From positions 522,501 through 586,500 of the forward strand of contig CANJKZ010000430.1 in the NCBI GenBank assembly GCA_947471745.1: DNA of 64,000 nucleotides. The letters run 5' to 3'. The notes beneath the pieces were generated by a model. It saw only the letters and a list, made by a program, of their open reading frames with translations, did not search any database and had not been told where the DNA came from. The DNA is from Closterium sp. Naga37s-1. Taxonomy: Eukaryota > Streptophyta > Zygnematophyceae > Desmidiales > Closteriaceae. Below are positions 1 to 10,500 of this stretch, in pieces. Positions within the stretch are counted from its first letter, which is position 1, and every line of letters begins with the position of its first letter. The translations under genes and the position numbers were made by a program.

Positions 1-968
1 GAGGTAATGGGTTGGGCTCATCCGCGCTCTGTTCTCTGGCTTCCCTTTCACCAGCACCTTCCTTCCCCTTTCCCCACCGACCTTCTGCCCATGCATACTC
101 TCCTGCCTCTCTCTCCTCTTGCCACTCCACGCAATGTGCTGTGCTGCTCATCCTCTGCCATCCACCCATCACTCCTCACAACACGCCTACCAACGCCCAT
201 AGACCCGTGCATGCAACCTGATAGTTTGAGCAAGCATCAACTGGATGGCTGCGCTGAACGTGACAGGGTTAATTCTGGAGCCCTCACAAACAGGAGACCA
301 GATGGTCCATCACACCAGTCCTTAATCATTATCGCCATGCAACACTGTTGCCATGCTCCACTGTTTTTCCCGTGCTGCCTTCTCATTCCGCCACCCCTCG
401 CTTTCTCCCTTTCCGCTGCCTTCCACTGCGGGTGCATCATGCATGTGGTGGTGGCACGGAGCAGAGCCGGGGCTGTTCAACAAAGTACCTCTTTTTCAAC
501 TACACCAACAACACTTTGGGATGGCTTCAAGCTCCTCAATGTAAGCTGCCCCTTGACCCTTTCGACTTGTGTACATTCATTGACACTGCTTGCCGCGCAC
601 ATCCTGCACCTGCTACTGCTGTCGCTGTGGTGTTCCATTTCAAGCAGGCACGTCCTTTACTTGCAATAGCGTTTGCATTCCCACCACAGAGCACCAAGTG
701 CTTCGATTCTATCTGCGCAGAACAATCGTGCCCAAAACCTGTGGGCTTGCTTGCTATGCAACATATTGGGAGTGTATGCTTGCTCTCCCAATATCTGCCA
801 CCTCCACCACTACTCATATTTGTCCTTTTTCAAGTCTCTTCTGCCATGTGCTTCGTGCTCTCCCACCTCACTCACCTTGCACAACTTTATGTCACTTCCC
901 TCTCCTCTCCTCTCCTCTCCTCTCCTCTCCGCTCCTCCCCTCACTTCCCTTCCCCCTCATCCCAACAG

Positions 969-1123
969 GTGGAGCTGAGCCCATAATGCCTCCACCTCCC
1001 CCCTCTCCGCCTCCTTCGGGGAACACCCCTTCCAAGGGGGCCACACGCTCCCTCTCCCTGTTAACGGCTGCAGTGGTTGTCATCGCCACTTCCACGGCTC
1101 TGCTTGCTCTGGCTCTTCTCTAG
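969..1123 (+). CDS. Last exon of an unidentified protein, possibly GPI-anchored (partial)
   Basis: I do not recognise the family. The segment opens after a CAG acceptor at 966-968 and runs to a TAG at 1121-1123. It encodes a Pro-rich stretch (PPPPPSPPP), a small-residue/Ser/Gly/Thr region and a terminal hydrophobic run (LLTAAVVVIATSTALLALAL) ending at the stop, the layout of a GPI-attachment signal. A likely upstream exon ends at about 540, before a GTAAGC donor, in a frame reading YLFFNYTNNTLGWLQAPQ with an N-glycosylation-like NYT/NNT; joining 540 to 969 preserves phase. Earlier exons are unclear or lie off the window. The tail could instead be a transmembrane anchor, or the frame could be chance in C-rich DNA. 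The gene model is an inference. Confidence 0.35.
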
Positions 1124-1472
1124 AGCCTGCATTCATCCTGCAGTGCTTCGAGCCTGAGTCGACTGAAGAGCACCACACATTCTTGTATTGTGCTTCATTC
1201 CTGGCCTGCTTTAGGCATAGTAGTTGACCAAATGTTCTCTGTGTGAACACGGTGCTGGTGTCTACTAATGTAGTTTCAAAAATATATACTCGGATCCTCT
1301 AACTGACATAGTAAGGTCTGACATTCTTAGGGTTGAAGGATATGAATACCAAGCCGAGCAAAACCAGTATATGTATAGCAGGTACAGTTCAGCTTGGATA
1401 AACTGAAGATAGTGACCTAACGGAAGTGTAGGAGCCTAGAGAGATTGTTATTGTAGAATGTGCGTTTGTTTA
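1124..1472. other. Intergenic, no feature seen
   Basis: This is AT-richer DNA between the putative GPI-protein stop and the PHS1 upstream region. I see no conserved reading frame, repeat or RNA gene. Confidence 0.5.
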
Positions 1473-1478
1473 GAGAAA

Positions 1479-1853
1479 CACGTGGAGGGTCTATATGTTC
1501 CACGTCAGTTTACACGGGGATCAACGCCCAGGTTTATCGGATCTTTACGCGGGTTTCAAGCATTCAATTGGCTGAAGGACCTTTATTCGGCGTCAATTTC
1601 CACGCATCTGTCGTTTTTGTTTTCCACTAGATCATACAAGATGGACGGCGATGGTGCACCTAGGTTTGGGATCGATGCTGTAAAATGCGCGGTAACCCCT
1701 CAGTAGAATCGTGCAGCCACAACCGCAGGCACTTGAAGGTTTTGCGGAACCGTCTTTTGCCTTGTGGATCCGCCACGTGGTTCTGCTTCACAAGGCATTG
1801 TTCGTGCCTGACGGCCTTCAAATCAAAGCTGACAACCATCGATCTTATAAATA
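1479..1853 (+). promoter_or_regulatory. PHS1 promoter: G-boxes, ACGT motif and TATA box
   Basis: A TATAAATA box lies at 1846-1853, 94 bp upstream of the PHS1 ATG. A perfect palindromic G-box CCACGTGG is at 1773-1780, about 65 bp upstream of the TATA. A second CACGTG core is at 1479-1484 and a CCACGTCA motif at 1500-1507. In plants G-boxes bind bZIP and bHLH (including PIF) factors, so light, sugar or ABA control of this starch gene is plausible. The transcription start is not determined; function is inferred from motif and position only. Confidence 0.55.
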
Positions 1854-1947
1854 ACGTCTCCATCCCACCTCAGTGTAGAATTGGGAGGAATTCAACTGGA
1901 CCAGTTCGATCTCACTTTTCTGCATCTGGCGTTTCTCACTTCACAAA

Positions 1948-4900
1948 ATGGCAGCCACCTCTGCCTCTCTTGCAGGTCAGGCTGTCCTCAATGGTGCAGC
2001 CCCCATTGATCTGCATCCAACTTCTGTGAAGAGCTCTTTTCTGCAGAGCGTTAAAGTTCTCGGATGTCCTCGGCCTGGAAGGCTTTCTGCCAGACCCATG
2101 AGATCTCCTGCTATGATTCGTAGTGTTGCGAGCGAGCCGAAACAAGCCAGTGAAGGTGATTTCCGCATACTCGCACACGTGGATTCTTTTCTGGATACTA
2201 GTCTCTCTCCAGCCGTCCTTCCCATATGAAGGTCATGTATACTTCCGTTTTGCTGTTCTTTATGCAGTCCCTCCGGTGGCCAGCCCATTGGCCGATTCGT
2301 CCGATGTCCTTTCCGTTGCCTCCAGCGTGAAGTACCACAAGGATTTCACACCGCTCTACTCCCCGGCTGCGTCGTCCTCACCCCAAGCTGCATACGTAGC
2401 CACAGCACAGAGCGTTCGTGACACTCTTATTGAACGGTGGAATGAGACTGCCGATCACTTCAACAAAACCAATGGGAAGGAGGTTGCCTACGTCTCGATG
2501 GAATTTCTGCAGGTCAGATGTCTTGCTTGTGTTATTTACAGCATTTTTTTTTTCAGCGACTGATTGCCTTTGTTCGTACTGTCTAATTCAGGGCCGCGCT
2601 TTGATCAACGCGTTGGGAAATTTGGAGCTCACTGGTTCTTACGCGGATGCTTTGAAGAAGCTTGGAGTGTCCCTCGAGGACCTTGTTGAGCAGGTGTGAC
2701 GGTAACCATCATTTTAATTGGTAACGTCTTTGGGTTGTGGATTCATATTGATTCCACGTTTTCTATCTTCCAGGAGCCGAATGCTGCTCTGGGTAACGGT
2801 GGTCTTGGGCGTCTCGCCTCATGCTTCCTTGACTCAATTGCTACCCTGAACTACCCTGGCTTTGGTTATGGCCTGAGGTATAAGTATGGCTTGTTCCGTC
2901 AAGAGATCACTGAGGACGGGCAAAAGGAGTACGCCGAGAACTGGCTGGAGGTGGGCTCGTATATTTCGACTTTATGCCTCCAATTTAAACTTTGATTATT
3001 GTGTTATTAAGGTGGTTCTTTTCTTTTTGCAGACCGAGTACCCGTGGGAGGTAATTCGTCACGACATTCACTATCCTGTCAAGTTTTTTGGTCATGTCGA
3101 AGACGGTCCTGATGGCAGGAAGAAGTGGGTTGGAGGCGAGAACATGAAAGCACTCGCCTACGACCTTCCTATTCCAGGATACAAGTATGTGCAATCATTC
3201 CGCTAAATGTGGCTGCGATAGTTGTAGTTTCCGCAATTAGATGTTGTAACAGCAGTTGTCACTTTTCGTGGACAGGACCAAGAACACGATCAGCTTGCGC
3301 ATGTGGTCGACTGAGATCTTGGCTTCTGACTTCGATTTGGCAGCATTCAACGCTGGCGAGCATGATCGTGCTGTTTCTGCACAAGCCAGTGCTGACAAGG
3401 TCAGCATTTTGCATGTAGATATTTAACCTGTCAAGCGTACAGATGTTGGTGCTAACATAATCTGTATTGCTGTACATACGAATCTCAGATCTGTGCGGTT
3501 CTCTACCCTGGGGATGGATCCTACGAGGGAAAGCTGCTCCGTCTTAAGCAACAGTACCTCCTGTGCTCGGCCTCGCTCCAGGTAGCTTATGTTTCCATTT
3601 TACAACGAGAGATTTTTGTCGGAAGGATTCTAAGTTTACGATCCTATCTCGATCCGTCGTTCCTTGTTTTTTCAGGACATCCTTGCTCGTTTTGAGGCTA
3701 GGAACGGCCCGAATTGGCAGCTGCTGCCCCAGAAGGTAGCCCTGCAGATGAACGATACGCATCCCACGCTCGCTGCTCCTGAGCTTATGAGGATTATGAT
3801 CGATGAGAAGGGTCTCAGTTGGGACGAGGCCTGGAAGATCACTCAGGGGTACGTAATTTATTTTATTTTCCGTTGCAGCTGTTGCCGCCTTGGTTTGTTA
3901 ATCGCACTAAAAACACTAACTGCTTGTTCGAAACGTTCAGGACTGTCGCCTACACCAATCACACCGTGCTTCCCGAGGCTCTGGAGAAGTGGGCCCAGGA
4001 CCTGGTGAAGAAGTTGCTGCCGCGTCATTTCCAGATCATCCAGCGCATTGACGAGGAGGTGAGTGAACATGCAATGCTGTAGTATAGGAAGCAAATGCAA
4101 CAACTACGGTTTCCCAGACGTCCATTTACGTGTGACTGCTGTTGAGAGTCTTCTAACCATTCAACGAACCGTACTTGCACATCAACCTTACCTGCACATC
4201 TACCCATGTTAACATCCCAACAGTTCATTGATCTCCTGGTGAAGACTGTTGGTCTAGGAGACCTTCCCCTGCTGGTGAACAAGATTCAGAGCATGCGCAT
4301 TCTTGACGGGTCTGATTTCCCCCCCAAAGTGAAGGCTCTCATCGAGGCAAAGCAGAAGGAGAATGAGGAAGCTGAAGCAGCTGCTGAGGCTGCAGCCAAA
4401 GCAGCTGCTGTGGCGAAGGCAGCTGAGGAGGGTACAAAGGTTGAGAAGGAACCGAAAAAGGCTAAGAAGGAAAAGGTGGAGCTGCCGTACGTGAAGGGGC
4501 CAGAGGTGGTGCGCATGGCCAACCTTTGTGTGATTGCTGGGCATGCTGTGAATGGTGTGGCGGAGATTCACAGTGACATTGTGAAGGATGAAGTCTTCAA
4601 TGACTTTTACCAAGTAAGTCCAACATGGTAAACAGTGTCTATGTCAAGTGGGGTAGCCATTGGTCATTGACTAACATACTCTCACTCTCATATGTTCTTT
4701 GCAGCTCTGGCCGGAGAAGTTCCAAAACAAGACCAATGGCGTAACTCCTCGCCGTTGGATGAAGTTTTGCAACCCTGAGCTCAGTGCTGTCATTACCAAG
4801 TGGCTGGGCTCCGATGATTGGGTTTTGAATGCCGACAAGCTTTCTGGCCTTGCTAAGGTATTTGTTCGGCCTAGTGCATGTGCTTACTCGGTTGCAAGTG

Positions 4901-6259
4901 TGAAATGTGGACCTTCAGAAGGAGTGGATTTGTGCTATGACTGACATACTCGTTTTCCTTTTCTTTTCAGTATGCTGACAATGCGGACCTCCAGAAGGAG
5001 TGGATTGCTGCCAAGCGTGCCAGGAAGGAGATCCTGGCTGCATGGATGAAGGAGAAAACAGGTTATACGATTAACCCTGATGTCATGTTTGACATCCAGG
5101 TCAAGCGTATTCACGAATACAAGCGGCAGCTCCTCAACATCTTGGGAGTTGTGCACCGCTACAAGAAAATGAAGGAGATGTCTCCAGAGCAGCGCCGTGC
5201 ACACTTTGCCCCTCGTGCAGTGATATTCGGTGGCAAGGCTTTTGCCACATACGTCCAGGCAAAGAGGATTGTGAAGTTCGTCTGTGATGTGGCCAAGACG
5301 GTGAACAATGACCCTGACATTGGTGACTTGCTCAAGGTGAGAAATCTGATACTTCCCTAATAGGTTGCCAGGAGTCCTCATTGGCTTTAGCATACCTAAC
5401 TGTGAAACAATTTTGCAGGTGGTATTTGTTCCTGACTACAATGTCAGCGTGGCAGAGGTTCTCATTCCAGCAAGTGAACTGTCCGAGCACATCAGGTCTG
5501 TTTACTCAATCCTTCCTTTCATACTTGCACAATTTTGTTCGGCTTTGTCTGACATTCATTCAAAGCGCATGTCTTCTCTGTCTTCATCCAGCACTGCTGG
5601 CATGGAAGCAAGTGGAACCAGCAACATGAAGTTCGCCATGAACGGGTGTCTCATTATTGGCACTCTGGATGGTGCAAACGTGGAGATCCGCGAGGAGGTC
5701 GGAGAGGATAACTTCTTCCTGTTCGGTGCCCGTGCTGAAGAGATCGCAGGCCTGCGCATTCAGCGCGCTGAGGGCAAGGTGAGTGGATGTTAGTTTCTTA
5801 AGCTTTAGTAATTATCGTGAGACGTGAGTCATCCTAATGCTAATCTGGACTGTTTGTGCAGTTTGTGCCTGACCCCCGGTTTGAGGAGGTGAAGGCATAT
5901 GTGCGATCAGGTGTCTTCGGCTCCTACAACTATGATGACTTGATCGGTTCACTGGAGGGCAATGAGGGCTACGGACGTGCCGATTACTTCCTTGTGGGCT
6001 ACGACTTCCCGGCATACATTGAATGCCAGGACAAGGTTGATGAGGCCTACCGCAATCAGGAGGTAAGATCTTTTTGCCTGGCAGAGTTTCACTGGTGGAC
6101 AATTTGAAATCATGCTAACTGGCTTTGCTTTCTTCTTCGCAGAGGTGGACCCGGTCTTCCATTCTCAACACTGCCTTCTCTGGCAAATTCAGCAGTGATC
6201 GTACTATTCGTGACTATGCGAACGAAATCTGGGGGCTTGAGTCATCGCCTGTGCCATGA
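1948..6259 (+). CDS. PHS1: Plastidial alpha-1,4-glucan phosphorylase (L-type)
   Basis: It catalyses reversible phosphorolysis of alpha-1,4-glucans to glucose-1-phosphate in starch metabolism. Exons: 1948-2155, 2268-2512, 2592-2693, 2774-2950, 3033-3184, 3276-3399, 3489-3581, 3676-3848, 3941-4058, 4224-4613, 4705-4857, 4971-5336, 5419-5495, 5592-5778, 5862-6062, 6143-6259. All introns are GT-AG and the total is 2883 nt, 960 residues, normal for the plastid form. Residues 1-70 are Ser/Ala/Arg-rich and acid-poor, a chloroplast transit peptide. Family signatures include SMEFLQGRAL, the [14 protein letters not shown] region, QMNDTHPTL and the PLP motif [10 protein letters not shown], with the cofactor lysine at about residue 806. 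Residues ~497-550 are a charged Ala/Glu/Lys insert where higher-plant Pho1 carries its L80-type insertion; here it is shorter. The start is the first ATG, and it gives the transit peptide. Confidence 0.95.
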
Positions 6260-6879
6260 AGAATCCAAATGACGCGTAGCCGAATTGTGGAAGAGACCTG
6301 GTAACATCGTAGAAATGATTTCTTTGGGCAGTTCCATATTCACTCATCCACCATGTGATAGTTGCATGAAAAAACAGATATTTGAATCCTCAGTCCTCAA
6401 ATGTCTCAAAATCTGGGGCAGATTTAAGTTGCACTGGTTGTCGTGTATCATTTGCTACATACATACCTACAACATAGTACCGTATCTGTCACCAAAAGTA
6501 TTAGTGCAGAATGCCAACTGCGGAATGAATACGCAGTCAGACCTGAAGCTGACACTTACGGTTCCAAACCCCTTTCTAGCCAAGGTAGGCTGGGGTTTAA
6601 AAGTTCAGAAATATATATCTACAAAAAAGTGGCCAGGCCAGGGTCATGAACAGATGTTCCCTTGCACCTTGCACTTCCTAGGTAAGTGTTCAGGCCTCTA
6701 TCCAGGGGAATAAGCTCCCACAATATCTTGTACTTATTGCATAGACTAGCAGCAAATTTACAGGCTTTAAGCAGGGTCAATTCACACATAATACCTGCAA
6801 AATGCTACCGTATGTCAAATTCCCATAGGACACGTACTGTCCATTCCTATTCATTCACATTCCAACTTGCACACTGTCT
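6260..6879. other. Intergenic between convergent PHS1 and CSN2
   Basis: These 620 bp hold the two facing 3' ends. PHS1 stops at 6259 and CSN2 (minus) at 6880. No conserved frame, repeat or clear polyadenylation signal was seen. Confidence 0.6.
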
Positions 6880-7531
6880 TCAACCGATCTTGTTAACCAC
6901 AGTCTGATGTAGTGACCGTAACTGAGCAGACCATTTGTCCAGGGCCGTGTATGTCCGTTGACCTCTCGACCTGAAAACAAGCAGTGGATGGAGGTAACGT
7001 TGAAGGACAGAGCACGAGCACAACACGGTGCCAGATTGGCCAATATCAACACAAGGGTGCTTGTTACAGGTGTTCCTCTACACCCACAAGCAGTGGCAGG
7101 AAAAATGTCCCCCCATCATCACCTGTCACCGAGTTCCAGCAGCTGGTTGACTTGGTCTATGTGGCCATGCACTCTGTTGTCAAGAATCAGTGACACCAGC
7201 AGCTGCTCCACATCCTTCTCAGGGATGTTCAGCTCCTGGTGACCATCATAGGAGGGCGGAGGGGGAGAGGCGACGGAGGGTGAAGGGGAAGAGGAGCAGG
7301 GAGAAGGAGACAGGAAGGGAGAGTTGGGTTTTGCAAAGGGGATCATCACAAAGGGCCCACGACCGGCCCACGAAGGGCAGGCAAGGCTCACCTTGGAGAC
7401 AAAGGGGATGCGGATGCGGGTGTAGGGCTTGATGAGGCGCAGCAGCACCTGCGTGCGGATGTTCTTGAGCAGGTCCTCAATGTACATGCGGATGAATGGG
7501 TCGTCCATTATCGTGCGCCGATTGCTCTGCT

Positions 7532-7584
<53 letters not shown>

Positions 7585-10500
7585 CCCCTCCCCTCCCCCC
7601 CTTCCCCACCGCCCGTGCACCAAACCTCTCCCCCTCCCCTCCTCCCCCCACCCCACACACACATGCACCCATGCCCACATGTGCGTCCACAGGCACACCC
7701 GCACACACCAGCACACAAGCACACGCAAAGAGGCTTAGACAAGCGGCGAAGATGAGATGTTGAATGGGATGGCTGGGCAGGAACCGAAGTTGAGTGGACT
7801 TTGACGTTCTGCATAACAACAAGGCCAGCAGAGGTTAGTATCAAAATACATTATTTCAATATCTTCCTGTGAGTGCTTGGTGATGCTAATTGCAGCATGC
7901 AGCATGTGGCTCTTGGCATGCGACACTTGGCACTTGGCATGCGCAGCATGTGGCTCTTGGCATGTGGCCTGGAACATGCCATACACATCGCATGTGACAA
8001 CCAACCACCTGCTCGTCCCCAAATCAGGACAACCAACCACTTCTTTGCCCACACCCACCGCTGACCCCCTCACCTTAAGAATCTTCTCAAACTCCAGGAT
8101 CTCGTTGCGCTGATATGCAGCCACTAGGTTGGTCATCGCCAAGATCTCCTTGTCGTTCTTGTACCTGGAGGACGGTGGGTAACAGACGCAGCAGGGGTGA
8201 GGCGGCTCGGGCGAGGAGCAAAGATAGAGGAAAGAATGGTAGTTTGAGAAAGAGAGACACATGAGATATCTGCCACTTCTACAGGACTGAGTGAGCACCA
8301 GTCACACATGAGACTTGCCAATCCAGCAGGCCCACTTATTCCACGCAACTCCCCTACCACACAAGCCCAACAGTCAGACCCGCAAGTTATCATATCAGAC
8401 CCCACCCCCTAGCCCGTGGCCCATAGCCCCCGTTGCTCACGGCTTGGCTTCCTGTGCGTCAAATGGATCCACTTGTGACTCCATGAGCATGTTCGCCAGC
8501 ACCAGGTACCTGCACCGGGTCATGGGGCGCGAGGAGTGGGCATGGGGCATGAGGCATGGGGCATGGGCAGTGGGGCAGGGGCAGTGGGGCATGGCGCATG
8601 GGACATAGGCAGTGGGGCATGGGGCATGGGGCATACGGAATAGCACGGGCGAGCATGCAAGAGGAGTGATGTGAATGCTCATGAATCGTGTCAACTAGGG
8701 TCCCAGAGTACATGGTGACCACTAAGCTTTGCTTTGTGAAATGACCGAGAGGGCTGGGAGTGGAGAGGGTACTGGGTAAAATGAGTCCACGAGACAAGAG
8801 TACAGTGTCCTTATGACAGTTATCATACCCGTAGGCCAAGCTTGAAGGTTAGCTCGGCCAAACAGCTTAAAAATACCTTCCCCAGCCCCCCCTCCTCCAT
8901 CAAAACCCCAAACCCCGAATCCCCAGCAACCACCCACTCCCCCAACACCCCCTTCCCCCCCCAGCAGACAGCACGCACGCACTTGAGGCACTGGATGCGG
9001 CGCTGAGCGCCCGCCTCGTCATAGTTCTTGAATGCCTCAAAGAAGTCCGTGGCGGCGTCGGTCCAGGAGCGCTCCGCCATGTGCATCTTGCCGCCACACT
9101 CGTGGATGATGCCCATGATGCGCGGGTGCGGTATGGCCGACTTGATCGCCAGCGCCTTGTGGTACAGCTCCTGGCACGAGGAGAAGGGGGAGGGGAGAGA
9201 AGGGGGGTGGGGGGAGAGGAGAGAAGGGGAGCAGTGGTGGGCGGGGGACCAAGGGAGGGGGGGTGATGGGTGAGAGGACAGGGATTAGGAAGGGGTAGAT
9301 GGGGAATGAGTGTTGGTGTATCAGAGGAACAAATCGATTCGATTTGTCAGACCACATGTTACCGCTTGACAGACGCTGAAGGCAGGAAACCTAGAATCAA
9401 CAGAAACCAAACCCTGTCAGCACTAGAAAACAAGGGGTGAGTCAGAGCAGCAACCAGGAATTAAGTTGGGTAGGTGCATGGGTGAGCGTAGCTTGGGGAG
9501 AGGAGGAAAGGGGGAATTGGGAGGGAGAGGGAGAGGCACACGTTTGTGGGTGCTGTGTGTGTGCGTGTGTGTGTGCGCGCGCACGCAAGCGTGTGTGCAT
9601 GAGAGCAGCAGCAGCAGCAGCGTGAGCGAGGCACCTTGAGCTTCTTGTTGTTCTTGGTCTCGGTGTACATCTGGATCTCAATGGCATACACCTCTAGCAG
9701 CTGCGAGCGTGCGTGCGTGCGTGCATGTGTTTGTGTGTGTGTGTGTGTATTAGAGCAGCAGCTCACCTTGAGCTTCTTGTTGTTCTTGGTCTCGGTGTAC
9801 ATCTGGATCTCAATGGCATACACCTCTAGCAGCTGCGAGCGTGCGTGCGTGCGTGCATGTGTTTGTGTGTGTGTGTGTGTATTAGAGCAGCAGCTCACCT
9901 TGAGCTTCTTGTTGTTCTTGGTCTCGGTGTACATCTGGATCTCGATGGCGTACACCTCTAGCAGCTGCGTGCCCTTCTTCTGGTCGTCCGTGCCGTCGTC
10001 CTTCTGACACGACTTGTGCAGCTCCTTCAGAATCTGAGGGACGGGAAGGACGATCGCAAGGGAGAGGGGGGGGTCGAGGGGAGGGTTGGTTAAGGTGAGG
10101 CGAAAGGGGAGGATTGGAAGGGGAACAGCTGGGTTGTTGTAACATGAAGGATAGTGAAGAGAGGGAGCAGATTGAGTGAGCGGGAAAATCAGGAAAAAAA
10201 GAACATTCAGTGCCAGGACAGCAATTGTGAGAACATGATGCCATAACCGTGGTGTGTGGGAACATGATGCCATAACCGTGGTGTGTGGGAACAAGAAGGT
10301 GGGTGAAGAGGGAAGAACAGCTACAGACATGCATGGAAAGAGGGGGGAATTGCCAAGTGAACAGCGTTTTTCTCCCTCCCATCACACCCTCCCTCCCCTG
10401 CATTCCTAAGCTCAACAAGCCCACAGCTAGCAAACTCCATGTCTTCGACATCTGCATTCATCCATCCTACTCTCGCCCGATCTCCTTCCATAAAAGACAA

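Noticed and set aside
7114..7234. CSN2 ending at exon 10 with a short tail (ELGDR then stop)
   Set aside because: Splicing at GACAG|GTGATG to 6970 restores the conserved C-terminus [10 protein letters not shown]; the early stop is an unspliced read-through.
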